Shown piece after piece: positions 53,365 to 60,255 of a stretch of DNA of 64,000 nt (position 1 is the first letter of the stretch; each line of letters begins with the position of its first letter). The notes under the pieces were generated by a model. It did no database searches. It was not told the DNA's origin and was given only the letters and a program-made list of their open reading frames with translations. Made by a program: the position numbers and the translations under genes. Location of the stretch: positions 62,001-126,000 of the forward strand of contig JASBUI010000018.1 of assembly GCA_030148005.1 (NCBI GenBank), given 5' to 3'. The stretch is from Paracoccaceae bacterium. GTDB lineage: Bacteria > Pseudomonadota > Alphaproteobacteria > Rhodobacterales > Rhodobacteraceae.

Positions 53365-54543
53365 CTACAGCGCGTTCAAAAGCTGCATCGTGGGCCAGGC
53401 GTCGGCGGGCAGGCCCAAACGCAACTGTTCCTTTTGCACCGCCGCGCGCGTCATTGCGCCAAGGATACCGTCGATCTTGCCCACGTCATGGCCACGCTGA
53501 ACCAGCTTTTTCTGAAGCTGTTTCATCTGCGCGTCCGAAAGCGAAGGATCGGGGTTGCCCGCAGTGAACCGACCGGCCCCGCTTAGACGGGTGGCGAAAT
53601 AGGCCGCGGTTGTCACGTAGACAAAGCTTTTGTTCCACTCAAAATAGACCCGGTAGTTGGGGTAGGCCAGAAATGCGGGCCCCTTGCGCCCCTGCGGAAG
53701 CAGGACAGATGCCGAAAGGCCCGATGGTGCAAGCTTGCCCGCCTTGGCGCGCACGCCCATGGCCTGCCATTTGGCTACAGGCTGTTCAAAGTTCAGCCCC
53801 GTCTTGGACCAGTCCAGATCGGCCGGTACCGATATTTCCTGAAGCCATGGTTCGTTTGCGCGCCAGCCAAGGTGGCTTAACATCTTGGCCCCCGAGGTCA
53901 GTGCATCGGCTGGCGATGTCTTAAGATCGACACGCCCGTTGCCATCGGCGTCAACACCGTTCAGCAGAATATCGGCGGGCAGCATCTGGACCATTCCGAT
54001 CTCACCGGCCCAAGCGCCTTTGGTGCGCGCCGGATCAAATGCGCCCTTCTCGTAAAGCTCTAGCGCGGCAAAGACCTGTGGGCGGAAAAGATCGGGGCGG
54101 CGACAGTCATGGGCAAGCGTCATGAGCGAGTTGAGCGTGTTGAAGTCCCCCTGCACGGCGCCGAAATCCGTCTCAAGCGCCCAAAACGCAAGAAGCACCC
54201 CGCGTGAGACGCCGTACTGGCGCTCTATCCGGTCAAAGACCTTGTCCCATTTCTTGGCGTTGCGCCGCCCGTTGTCCAACCGGTTCTGGCTGATGATCCT
54301 GCGCGAGAAATCGACAAAGTTCATCTGGAAGATGCCTTGGGACCGATCCGCCTTAAGTGTCCGGCTATCCTGACGAACGCCCGCAAAAAAGCGGTCGACG
54401 TCGGATTTGGCATGCCCTTTTCTGATCGCCTCTTGCTTCATCTTGCCAACAAAGGAGCTAAAGCCGCCGCCGCAGGCCACCTGGGCCGAGGCAAGGCCGG
54501 TCGATGCGATCACAAGGGAAAGGGCGAGCGGTAAAAGGCGCAT
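53365..54543 (-). CDS. Lytic murein transglycosylase (MltB/SLT_2 type) with peptidoglycan-binding domain
   Basis: A 392-residue exported enzyme. It has a signal peptide (1-20, cleavage near ASA-QVA). The catalytic SLT_2 domain (about 25-320) has its active-site Glu in LAFWALETDFG, and GEIGMVQMLPADILLNGVDADGNGRVDL follows (given by its ends GEIGMVQM and GNGRVDL). A C-terminal PG_binding_1 domain (about 335-392) shows the LQKKLVQRGHDVGKIDGILGAMTRAAV pattern in part. It cleaves murein to anhydro-muropeptides. It is convergent with smc. Confidence 0.94.
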   Translation of the reverse strand: MRLLPLALSLVIASTGLASAQVACGGGFSSFVGKMKQEAIRKGHAKSDVDRFFAGVRQDSRTLKADRSQGIFQMNFVDFSRRIISQNRLDNGRRNAKKWDKVFDRIERQYGVSRGVLLAFWALETDFGAVQGDFNTLNSLMTLAHDCRRPDLFRPQVFAALELYEKGAFDPARTKGAWAGEIGMVQMLPADILLNGVDADGNGRVDLKTSPADALTSGAKMLSHLGWRANEPWLQEISVPADLDWSKTGLNFEQPVAKWQAMGVRAKAGKLAPSGLSASVLLPQGRKGPAFLAYPNYRVYFEWNKSFVYVTTAAYFATRLSGAGRFTAGNPDPSLSDAQMKQLQKKLVQRGHDVGKIDGILGAMTRAAVQKEQLRLGLPADAWPTMQLLNAL

Positions 54544-54597
54544 AACATTGAACTTTCAAAACTTCGAAACCGCCCGCACACTAGCAGCGTTGCGCAA

Positions 54598-55515
54598 TCA
54601 TGCAAGAACGGCCGCAGCCAGTACCAGCACGGCAAAAGCGGCCCAAACCCGCCACAAAAGGCGGCTTGCGCGGTCGATGTCGCCAGCGCCAAGATCGCGG
54701 GCGCCTTTGCGGTTTACATACGGAAAATCCTGCATTTGCCCGCCGTAGCTTCGCGGCCCCGACAGCGCGACGCCAAGCGCCCGGGCGAAACCCGCCTCGG
54801 GCCAACCGGCATTGGGAGAGCGGTGCAGCCGCGCGTCGCGGGCAATTGCGGGCAGATCTCCAATACGCCCGGCAACAAGCGCGGTTATCACCGCCGTAAG
54901 CCGCGCCGGAACCCAGTTGAGAACATCGTCAAGCCGCGCCGAGGCCCAGCCAAATTCGCGGTGCCGGGGCGTTCGGTATCCGATCATGCTGTCGGCGGTA
55001 TTGACTGCCTTGTAGATCAATATCCCCGGCAGGCCGAAGATCAGGAACCAGAAAGCCGGTGCAATGACACCATCCGACAGGTTTTCGGCCGCCGATTCAA
55101 TCGCTGCGCGCGAGACACCAGAGGCGTCCAGTTCCGATGTATCGCGCCCTACGATTTGCGCCACTGCAACCCGGCCCTCGCCAAGCGAGCGCTGCAAGGC
55201 GCGCGATACCTCGCGCACATGTGTGAACAGGCTTTGCTGCGCAAGAAGGATTGCGGCCAGTACCAGTTGAACGGCCCATCCGCCCGGCAAGGCGGCAAGC
55301 CCCGCGCCGATCGCCCCGCCCGCAAGGCAAAGAGCGCCGGTCAGCGCCGCGCCCTTCAGCCGCCGCGCCGCGCCCTTGTTGAACCGCCCATCCGCCCAGC
55401 CGATGACGCGCCCCATGATGACCGCCGGATGCGGAACGCGCGACCAGATCCACGCAGGCTCTCCCATCGCGGCATCCAGAAGCAGCGCCAGAACCAGAAT
55501 CTCGGCAAAGTTCAA
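54598..55515 (-). CDS. cobD: Adenosylcobinamide-phosphate synthase (CbiB/CobD)
   Basis: A 305-residue inner-membrane enzyme that attaches (R)-1-amino-2-propanol phosphate to adenosylcobyric acid. Several hydrophobic helices and the family blocks DAAMGEPAWIWSRVPHPAVIMGR, ESAAENLSDGVIAPAFWF, NTADSMIGYRTPRHREFGWASARLDDVLN (in part) and SPNAGWPEAGFA are present. It begins with TTG overlapping the cobC stop (TTGA). With CobC it supplies the lower-ligand arm. Confidence 0.94.
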   Translation of the reverse strand: MNFAEILVLALLLDAAMGEPAWIWSRVPHPAVIMGRVIGWADGRFNKGAARRLKGAALTGALCLAGGAIGAGLAALPGGWAVQLVLAAILLAQQSLFTHVREVSRALQRSLGEGRVAVAQIVGRDTSELDASGVSRAAIESAAENLSDGVIAPAFWFLIFGLPGILIYKAVNTADSMIGYRTPRHREFGWASARLDDVLNWVPARLTAVITALVAGRIGDLPAIARDARLHRSPNAGWPEAGFARALGVALSGPRSYGGQMQDFPYVNRKGARDLGAGDIDRASRLLWRVWAAFAVLVLAAAVLA

Positions 55516-56477
55516 AGCGCGCCCTCAAGCTGCGCCCAGTGCGGCTCTGTGCCCGGAAGGCCAAGCCGTACCCAGCGATCCGAGTAGGGAAAGATCCGCG
55601 TCCAGACACGGCCCCGTGCCAGCCGCTCTTGCAATGCTTTTGCATCGGGCGCCTCGTAAAGGCGAAACAGGTCTGTCCCGCCGATGGCGCCAATTCCTTC
55701 TGCCGCCATGATCGCATCCAGCCGCTTCGCATCCCGCGCCAGCCGCGCACGGGTCTCGGCCGCCCACTGCGCATCCGACAAGGCCGCGCGCCCGATCTGC
55801 AAAGCCGGTCCAGAAACCGGCCACGGCCCAAGCATGTCAGTGATGGCCGACACAAGCCCCGGATCGCCGATAACGAACCCAAGGCGCAGCCCCGCCAGCC
55901 CCCAGAACTTGCCAAAACTTTTCAGGATCAGCCGCCCCGGTATCGTGCTTTGCTCGATCAGGGAACGGTCCGGGTAGAGATCACAAAAGCTTTCATCAAT
56001 CACGGTCAGTGGGGCGGTCAAAAAGTCGTCCGCCTTCCAGAACCGGCCATCTGGGTTGTTCGGGTGAACCGCGACCCTGCAGGCCGCACCCTTCCTGATC
56101 TGCCAGCCAGCGGCGCGAAAGGCCGCCTCATGCTCATTGTAGGTCGGACCCTCAATACTGATGCTCGCCGGCTCCATCAGTCGCGGAACCATTGCGATTG
56201 CAGCCGATGCGCCCGGAACAGCCAGAACGGCGGCGCCATCCGGAACACGCCAGAACTTGCGCGCCGCCACCACCAGATCCCGCGCCGCATCCCGGCCCGG
56301 CAGGCTGTTCCAACTGCTCTCGGGCAATTGGCCGACCGGGTAGGGACAGGGGTTTATGCCGGTCGACAGATCCAGCCAGCCGTCCCTGTCACCACCAAAA
56401 CGCGCGATAGCCTCATCAAGGTTTCCGCCATGATCGCGGACCTCAGCATTTGATTTTTCCGGCCAGACTGGCAACAT
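55512..56477 (-). CDS. cobC: L-threonine-O-3-phosphate decarboxylase
   Basis: A 321-residue class I PLP aminotransferase-fold enzyme producing aminopropanol phosphate for the cobalamin lower arm. Features are DLSTGINPCPYP, VHPNNPDGRF, VIDESFCDLYPD and the PLP-Lys segment ILKSFGKFWGLAGLRLGF. The ATG at 56477 has AAGGGG upstream; an ATG eight codons earlier is less likely. It is coupled to cobD. The divergent receiver-like gene shares its upstream region. Confidence 0.93.
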   Translation of the reverse strand: MLPVWPEKSNAEVRDHGGNLDEAIARFGGDRDGWLDLSTGINPCPYPVGQLPESSWNSLPGRDAARDLVVAARKFWRVPDGAAVLAVPGASAAIAMVPRLMEPASISIEGPTYNEHEAAFRAAGWQIRKGAACRVAVHPNNPDGRFWKADDFLTAPLTVIDESFCDLYPDRSLIEQSTIPGRLILKSFGKFWGLAGLRLGFVIGDPGLVSAITDMLGPWPVSGPALQIGRAALSDAQWAAETRARLARDAKRLDAIMAAEGIGAIGGTDLFRLYEAPDAKALQERLARGRVWTRIFPYSDRWVRLGLPGTEPHWAQLEGAL

Positions 56478-56534
56478 CCTGCACCCCTTTAATGCCATCA
56501 AGCGGATTTCGGCCGGAATGGCAACAAAACGGCC

Positions 56535-56576
56535 AATCGTTAACAGAAATTAGCAAATCGTTAACGTTTCGTTAGG
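56535..56576. promoter_or_regulatory. Phased TTAAC repeats (CtrA-like sites) between cobC and the receiver gene
   Basis: AATCGTTAAC occurs at 56535-56544 and again at 56556-56565, with a related TTTCGTTAGG at 56567-56576. The spacings are 21 and 11 bp, both whole helical turns. TTAA (56561-56564), seven bases, then TTAG (56572-56575) is one mismatch from the CtrA consensus TTAA-N7-TTAA. It would most likely control the plus-strand receiver gene. Confidence 0.5.
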
Positions 56577-56654
56577 TAGTCTGAACACAGAACCGACGCA
56601 GCTACGCAAGTAACACGAGCGCACACTGCCATGGCGCAAACCTGCGGAGGGTAC

Positions 56655-57017
56655 ATGCAAGTACTGATCGTCGAATCCAATGCCGGTCTGGGGCAGCTTT
56701 GGGCCAGACATCTGGAAAGAACGGGCGCCGAGGTTCGCGTGGCATGCACACAGGCTGGCGCGATCGAAGCGCTGCGAAACACAGAAGTTAACATCATCAT
56801 CCTCAACCTGATGGTGCCCGATGGCAGCGCCTTTGCCATTGCCGATTTCGCCAGCTACCGCCGCCCGGCCTCGCGGATCATCTTTGTCACCAACACCACC
56901 TTTTTCTCGGATGGGTCGATCTTTCGGCATATTCCCAACGCCTGTGCCTTCATCCAAAGCGAAACGCCGCCAGATGATCTGGCGGCGATGGTCGAACACT
57001 ATGGTGCAACCGGCTAG
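56655..57017 (+). CDS. Degenerate response-regulator receiver-domain protein
   Basis: A 120-residue single-domain protein with the CheY-like pattern (MQVLIVES at the start, IIILNLMVPDG mid-way, FVTNTTFFSDGS, ETPPDDLAAMV). Phosphorylation residues are altered: the acidic pair is E7-S8/N9, the phospho-acceptor position is Asn51 rather than Asp, and the conserved Lys near 101 is Gln or Ser. It probably signals without phosphorylation or acts as a decoy or partner-binding domain. The start at 56655 has GGAGGG upstream. I recall related proteins with an Asp at the acceptor site in Rhodobacterales. Confidence 0.85.
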   Translation: MQVLIVESNAGLGQLWARHLERTGAEVRVACTQAGAIEALRNTEVNIIILNLMVPDGSAFAIADFASYRRPASRIIFVTNTTFFSDGSIFRHIPNACAFIQSETPPDDLAAMVEHYGATG

Positions 57018-57020
57018 GCT

Positions 57021-57980
57021 TTAGACCGGATCAAGCCAATGGTTTTCCGGCCCGATCGGCACGATGCGGTGCGGGTTAACGCTTTGGTGGCTATAGTAAT
57101 AGTGACGCGCGATGTGATCGAACCGAACGGTTTCGGCGACGCCCGGCCATTGGTACAACCCGCGTGCATAACGCCACAAACTGGGGTAGTCGACGATGCG
57201 CTTGCGGTTGCACTTAAAATGCGTGTGATAGACCAGATCAAAACGTGCAAGCGTCGGAAAAAAGCGCCAGTCGGCCTCTGTCACGACGTCCCCTGCCAGA
57301 TAGGGCTGATTGGTCAGCCGCTCTTCTGCCCAGTCGAGCGTTTCAAAAACCTCATTCACCGCGCGATCATAGGCGCCCTGGCTTCGGGCAAACCCGGCCC
57401 GGTAGACGCCGTTGTTGAAACCGTCATAGATGCGCAGGTTCGCCGCTTCGATTTCGTCGCGAAGCCGGGTCGGCCAAAAGTCCTCTGTGTTGCCGGTGAT
57501 CTTGTCGAAGGCCGAATTGAACATGCGGATGATTTCAGAGGATTCGTTCGACACGATCGTCTCGCGCTTCTTGTCCCAAAGAACCGGGACCGTGACGCGC
57601 CCGCTGATCGCAGGGTCCGCTTTGACATAGATGTCGCGCATGAAGCGAGAGCCATAAAGCCTGTCGCCCGTCGCGCCGTCAAAGTCGGCGGCAAAGGTCC
57701 AGCCTTCGCCAAGCCCGTCGGGATGCACGACCGAGATACCGATATGATCCTCAAGCCCCTTCAGCGCGCGGAAGATCAGCGTGCGATGGGCCCATGGGCA
57801 GGCGTAAGAGACATAAAGATGATAGCGCCCGCTTTCAGCGGCAAAGCCGCCATCGCCGGTTGGCCCCGGCGCGCCGTCCGGTGTGATCCAGTTGTGAAAG
57901 GCCGTGCCAGAGCGGCGAAACTCACCATCCTTGGCCGCCGGTCGATCCTCGCCCCAAACCCCGTTGAATAGCTCGCCCAT
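57021..57980 (-). CDS. Glutathione S-transferase-like S-glutathionyl-hydroquinone reductase
   Basis: A 319-residue Xi-class GST (EcsG/YqjG type). The catalytic Cys is in SYACPWAHRT (about 54-63), and VPVLWDKKRETIVSNESSEIIRMFN shows the cis-Pro and glutathione-binding Glu/Ser. Family segments DFWPTRL and TEADWRFFPTLARFD follow. It reduces glutathionyl-hydroquinones. GAGAGGTG precedes the ATG. It is convergent with the receiver gene; upstream is a long gap shared with the cbiX operon. Confidence 0.93.
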   Translation of the reverse strand: MGELFNGVWGEDRPAAKDGEFRRSGTAFHNWITPDGAPGPTGDGGFAAESGRYHLYVSYACPWAHRTLIFRALKGLEDHIGISVVHPDGLGEGWTFAADFDGATGDRLYGSRFMRDIYVKADPAISGRVTVPVLWDKKRETIVSNESSEIIRMFNSAFDKITGNTEDFWPTRLRDEIEAANLRIYDGFNNGVYRAGFARSQGAYDRAVNEVFETLDWAEERLTNQPYLAGDVVTEADWRFFPTLARFDLVYHTHFKCNRKRIVDYPSLWRYARGLYQWPGVAETVRFDHIARHYYYSHQSVNPHRIVPIGPENHWLDPV

Positions 57981-58191
57981 GTCGCACCTCTCACGTTTTT
58001 AGAACTCTACCTTCAGCTAGCCTTTCGCGCGCCCGCTTCAAAGGCCGCCCTGCGCAGAGGGCCCGTGCGCTGGGGCACAACGCCCGGCCCGCCGTGCGCG
58101 AAAACGGGCGGGGCATGGGCTTGCCGCCGGGGAATTTGCCGCGGCGCGCGATCGTCGTTGCGATGCGCCCCTTAGCACCCTATAAAACCCG
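57981..58191. other. GC-rich gap upstream of the GST gene, no gene seen
   Basis: This 211-bp stretch is very GC-rich. Reading frames on either strand look like low-complexity Arg/Ala/Pro shadows. A promoter for the minus-strand GST gene and one for the plus-strand cbiX leader must lie here or nearby; the AT-richer CCTATAAAAC (about 58179-58188) is a possible -10 region for the latter. Confidence 0.4.
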
Positions 58192-58267
58192 CTGACGAAG
58201 CCCAAGAGGCCGGAGAGATGTGCAGCCAAGGTCGACCCACTCAGGGGACTGGAAATTGCGTCGTCAG
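58192..58267 (+). ncRNA. Candidate structured RNA domain in the cbiX leader
   Basis: CTGACGAAGC (58192-58201) pairs with GCGTCGTCAG (58258-58267) with one internal mismatch, enclosing 56 bases. Inside, GTC-GA-CCC-ACTCA-GGG-G-GAC can form a hairpin (58231-58249), and GGC/GCC near 58208-58226 another. This gives a possible three-way junction. It does not contain a recognisable B12 box. The shape and position suggest a cis-acting sensor for the cobalamin operon. Confidence 0.45.
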
Positions 58268-58280
58268 GTGCAACACGCGC

Positions 58281-58316
58281 CTTTTCCTTCTTCTCGTGGC
58301 CAAGCAGAAGGAAAAG
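58281..58316 (+). promoter_or_regulatory. Hairpin sequestering the Shine-Dalgarno of the cbiX leader ORF
   Basis: CTTTTCCTTCT (58281-58291) is perfectly complementary to AGAAGGAAAAG (58306-58316), an 11-bp stem with a 14-base loop. The AAGGA ribosome site for the ATG at 58321 lies wholly within the 3' arm. If formed in the transcript it would block initiation at the leader ORF and, through coupling, at cbiX. Confidence 0.6.
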
Positions 58317-58320
58317 CACG

Positions 58321-58398
58321 ATGAAAGACGCCGGCACGTTCCATTTCACTAGTACCTGTTCGGACCGGATCATTTCCGGCAAGCGCGGGGTCTGCTGA
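58321..58398 (+). CDS. Candidate 25-residue leader peptide coupled to cbiX
   Basis: A short frame with ATG at 58321, AAGGA eight bases upstream, and a TGA overlapping the cbiX ATG as TGATG. The peptide begins MKDAGTFHFTSTC, has two Cys (13 and 25), a basic KR near the end, and no family I know. The good ribosome site and exact stop-start overlap argue for translation. cbiX has no other clear Shine-Dalgarno of its own, so it may depend on this frame. Confidence 0.45.
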   Translation: MKDAGTFHFTSTCSDRIISGKRGVC

Positions 58399-59501
58399 TG
58401 TCGAAAATCGGGGTAATGATCTGTGGCCACGGCTCGCGCAGCCAGGCCGCCGTTGATGAGTTTTCAGTGCTTGCCAAGAAGCTGCCGGGCTATCTGCCTG
58501 CCGACTGGGAAATGGAATACGGCTATCTTGAGTTCGCCAATCCGGTGATCCGTGACGGCCTTGATACGCTGCGCGAAAAAGGCTGCGACAGGATCCTTGC
58601 GGTTCCCGGCATGCTTTTTGCAGCCATGCATTCGAAAAATGACATCCCCACGGTTCTGAACACCTATGCCGCCAAACACGGCATCGAAGTTTCCTACGGG
58701 CGCGAACTTGGCGTCGACCCCAAGATGATTGCCGCCGCGGGTGCAAGAATTGCCGAAGCCGTCGAAAAGGCCGATGCAGAAACCGGCCCGGTCCCCTTGC
58801 ACGAAACCTGCCTTGTCGTCATCGGGCGCGGCGCCTCTGATCCGGACGCCAACGGCAACGTCGCCAAGATCGCGCGCATGCTTCAGGAAGGCATGGGGTT
58901 TGGCTGGTGCGAAGTTGGTTATTCGGGCGTTACATTCCCGCTTGTCGAACCCTGCCTGAACCACGCCGCCAAGCTTGGCTACAAGCGCATCATCGTCTTC
59001 CCCTACTTCCTCTTCACGGGCATTCTGATCGACCGCATCTATGGCTTTACCGATCAGGTCGCCGCCGCGCACCCGGACATCGATTTCGTCAAGGCGGGCT
59101 ATCTCAACGATCATGACGATGTCCTTCGCACCTTTGCCGAACGGATCACCGAACAGTTCGGTGAGATCCCGCCGCCCAACTGCGCCATGTGCAAGTACAG
59201 AACCCAGGTTCTGGGTTTTGAGGCCGAGGTTGGCGCTGTTCAGGAAAGCCATCACCACCACGTCGAAGGTCAGGGCGCCTCTGCCCCGGGATCGAACGTC
59301 GCAGACTGCCAGCTTTGCGACAGCTTCTGCACCGGCCTTTGCCGACTGGAGACGCAAGACCACCACCACCATCACCACCACCATGGCGATGACCACGGTC
59401 ACGATCACAGCCACGACCATGATCATGATCATCACCATCCCGTCTATCCGCACGCCGATCACCCACATGGTCCCCAAAGCGCCCGCAAAACGCGAAGCTG
59501 A
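58398..59501 (+). CDS. cbiX: Sirohydrochlorin cobaltochelatase CbiX, long His/Cys-rich form
   Basis: A 367-residue two-repeat class II chelatase. The N-terminal repeat opens MICGHGSRS with metal-ligand His11, and the second repeat covers about 130-255. A C-terminal extension holds CAMC (262-265), CQLCDSFCTGLC (304-315) and a His/Asp-rich tail (321-357), suggesting a [4Fe-4S] centre and a cobalt-binding reservoir, as in long CbiX proteins. It inserts cobalt at an early ring stage. First enzyme gene of the plus-strand cob operon. Confidence 0.94.
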   Translation: MSKIGVMICGHGSRSQAAVDEFSVLAKKLPGYLPADWEMEYGYLEFANPVIRDGLDTLREKGCDRILAVPGMLFAAMHSKNDIPTVLNTYAAKHGIEVSYGRELGVDPKMIAAAGARIAEAVEKADAETGPVPLHETCLVVIGRGASDPDANGNVAKIARMLQEGMGFGWCEVGYSGVTFPLVEPCLNHAAKLGYKRIIVFPYFLFTGILIDRIYGFTDQVAAAHPDIDFVKAGYLNDHDDVLRTFAERITEQFGEIPPPNCAMCKYRTQVLGFEAEVGAVQESHHHHVEGQGASAPGSNVADCQLCDSFCTGLCRLETQDHHHHHHHHGDDHGHDHSHDHDHDHHHPVYPHADHPHGPQSARKTRS

Positions 59502-59568
59502 CCTTCTTTGTGGTCAAATATCCTCGCCGAAGGCATCCCCGCCCTCTGGCCAGCCTGAAAGGTCCAAG

Positions 59569-60210
59569 TTGCGCCCCTACGAAAAGAACCCAAGCGCGAT
59601 CTACGCCGCCAGCTTTGCGACCGTGCGCCGCGAGGCGCGGCTGGGCCGTTTTCCAATGGGAATGGACGCGCTTGCGATACGCGTGATCCATGCCTGCGGT
59701 ATGGTCGAAATTGCCGATCGTCTGGCGTTTTCGGATGACGCCTATGCGGCAGGGGCGCGCGCGCTTGCGGGCGGCGCGCCAATTCTCTGTGACTGTGAAA
59801 TGGTCGGCGCCGGAATAATCCGCCGCAACCTGCCCGCGGGCAATTCGGTTGTCGTAACCCTGAACGACCCATCCGTCCCGGATCTGGCAAAATCGCTCGG
59901 CACAACCCGCTCGGCGGCGGCGGTCGATCTTTGGAAGCCTCAGATCGAAGGGGCGGTCGTTGCCATCGGCAATGCGCCAACGGCACTCTTCCATCTTCTG
60001 GAACGGCTTGATCAGGGATGGCCGAAACCAGCTGTCATTCTTGGCTTTCCGGTCGGTTTCGTCGGCGCGGCCGAATCCAAGGCAGAACTGGCAGAGCGCC
60101 CGCGCGGCTGTGACTTTATCGCCCTTCGAGGCCGCCGCGGCGGCTCTGCCATAGCCTCGGCCGCTGTGAACGCACTTGCCGCCGGCCTGCCCGAAGAGGT
60201 GGTGCAATGA
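59569..60210 (+). CDS. cobH: Precorrin-8X methylmutase
   Basis: A 213-residue enzyme that moves the C-11 methyl group to C-12 to give hydrogenobyrinate. The catalytic His is in IRVIHACGMVEIADRL (His41), and GAPILCDCEMVGAGI and GFPVGFVGAAESK follow. The start is uncertain: TTG 59569 (AAGG upstream) gives the usual MRPYEKNPSAIY opening and family length, while ATG 59467 would overlap cbiX and add 34 residues of a different character. It lies between cbiX and cobL. Confidence 0.93.
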   Translation: MRPYEKNPSAIYAASFATVRREARLGRFPMGMDALAIRVIHACGMVEIADRLAFSDDAYAAGARALAGGAPILCDCEMVGAGIIRRNLPAGNSVVVTLNDPSVPDLAKSLGTTRSAAAVDLWKPQIEGAVVAIGNAPTALFHLLERLDQGWPKPAVILGFPVGFVGAAESKAELAERPRGCDFIALRGRRGGSAIASAAVNALAAGLPEEVVQ

Positions 60211-60255
60211 CCCCAAAACGCGCAAGCGCACTTTTGCACGGAAAGGTTTGCGGCA

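Noticed and set aside
58192-58267. Canonical cobalamin riboswitch in the cbiX leader
   Set aside because: The segment GGCCGGAGAG-ATGTGCAGCC only loosely resembles a B12 box, and the CCGCNACTG and GGGAA-type core elements are missing. It was therefore kept as an unclassified structured leader.
58038-58430. 130-codon minus-strand frame across the cbiX leader
   Set aside because: Its codons are low-complexity, it covers the predicted hairpin and the start of cbiX, and it has no ribosome site.
59360-59450. Tandem CAC/CAT/GAT repeats suggesting a microsatellite
   Set aside because: The repeats are in frame and encode the His/Asp-rich tail of CbiX.
59041-59568. Long upstream extension of cobH overlapping cbiX
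   Set aside because: The residues are low-complexity Thr/Ile/Arg and read through cbiX His codons in another frame; the cobH family length fits the TTG at 59569.
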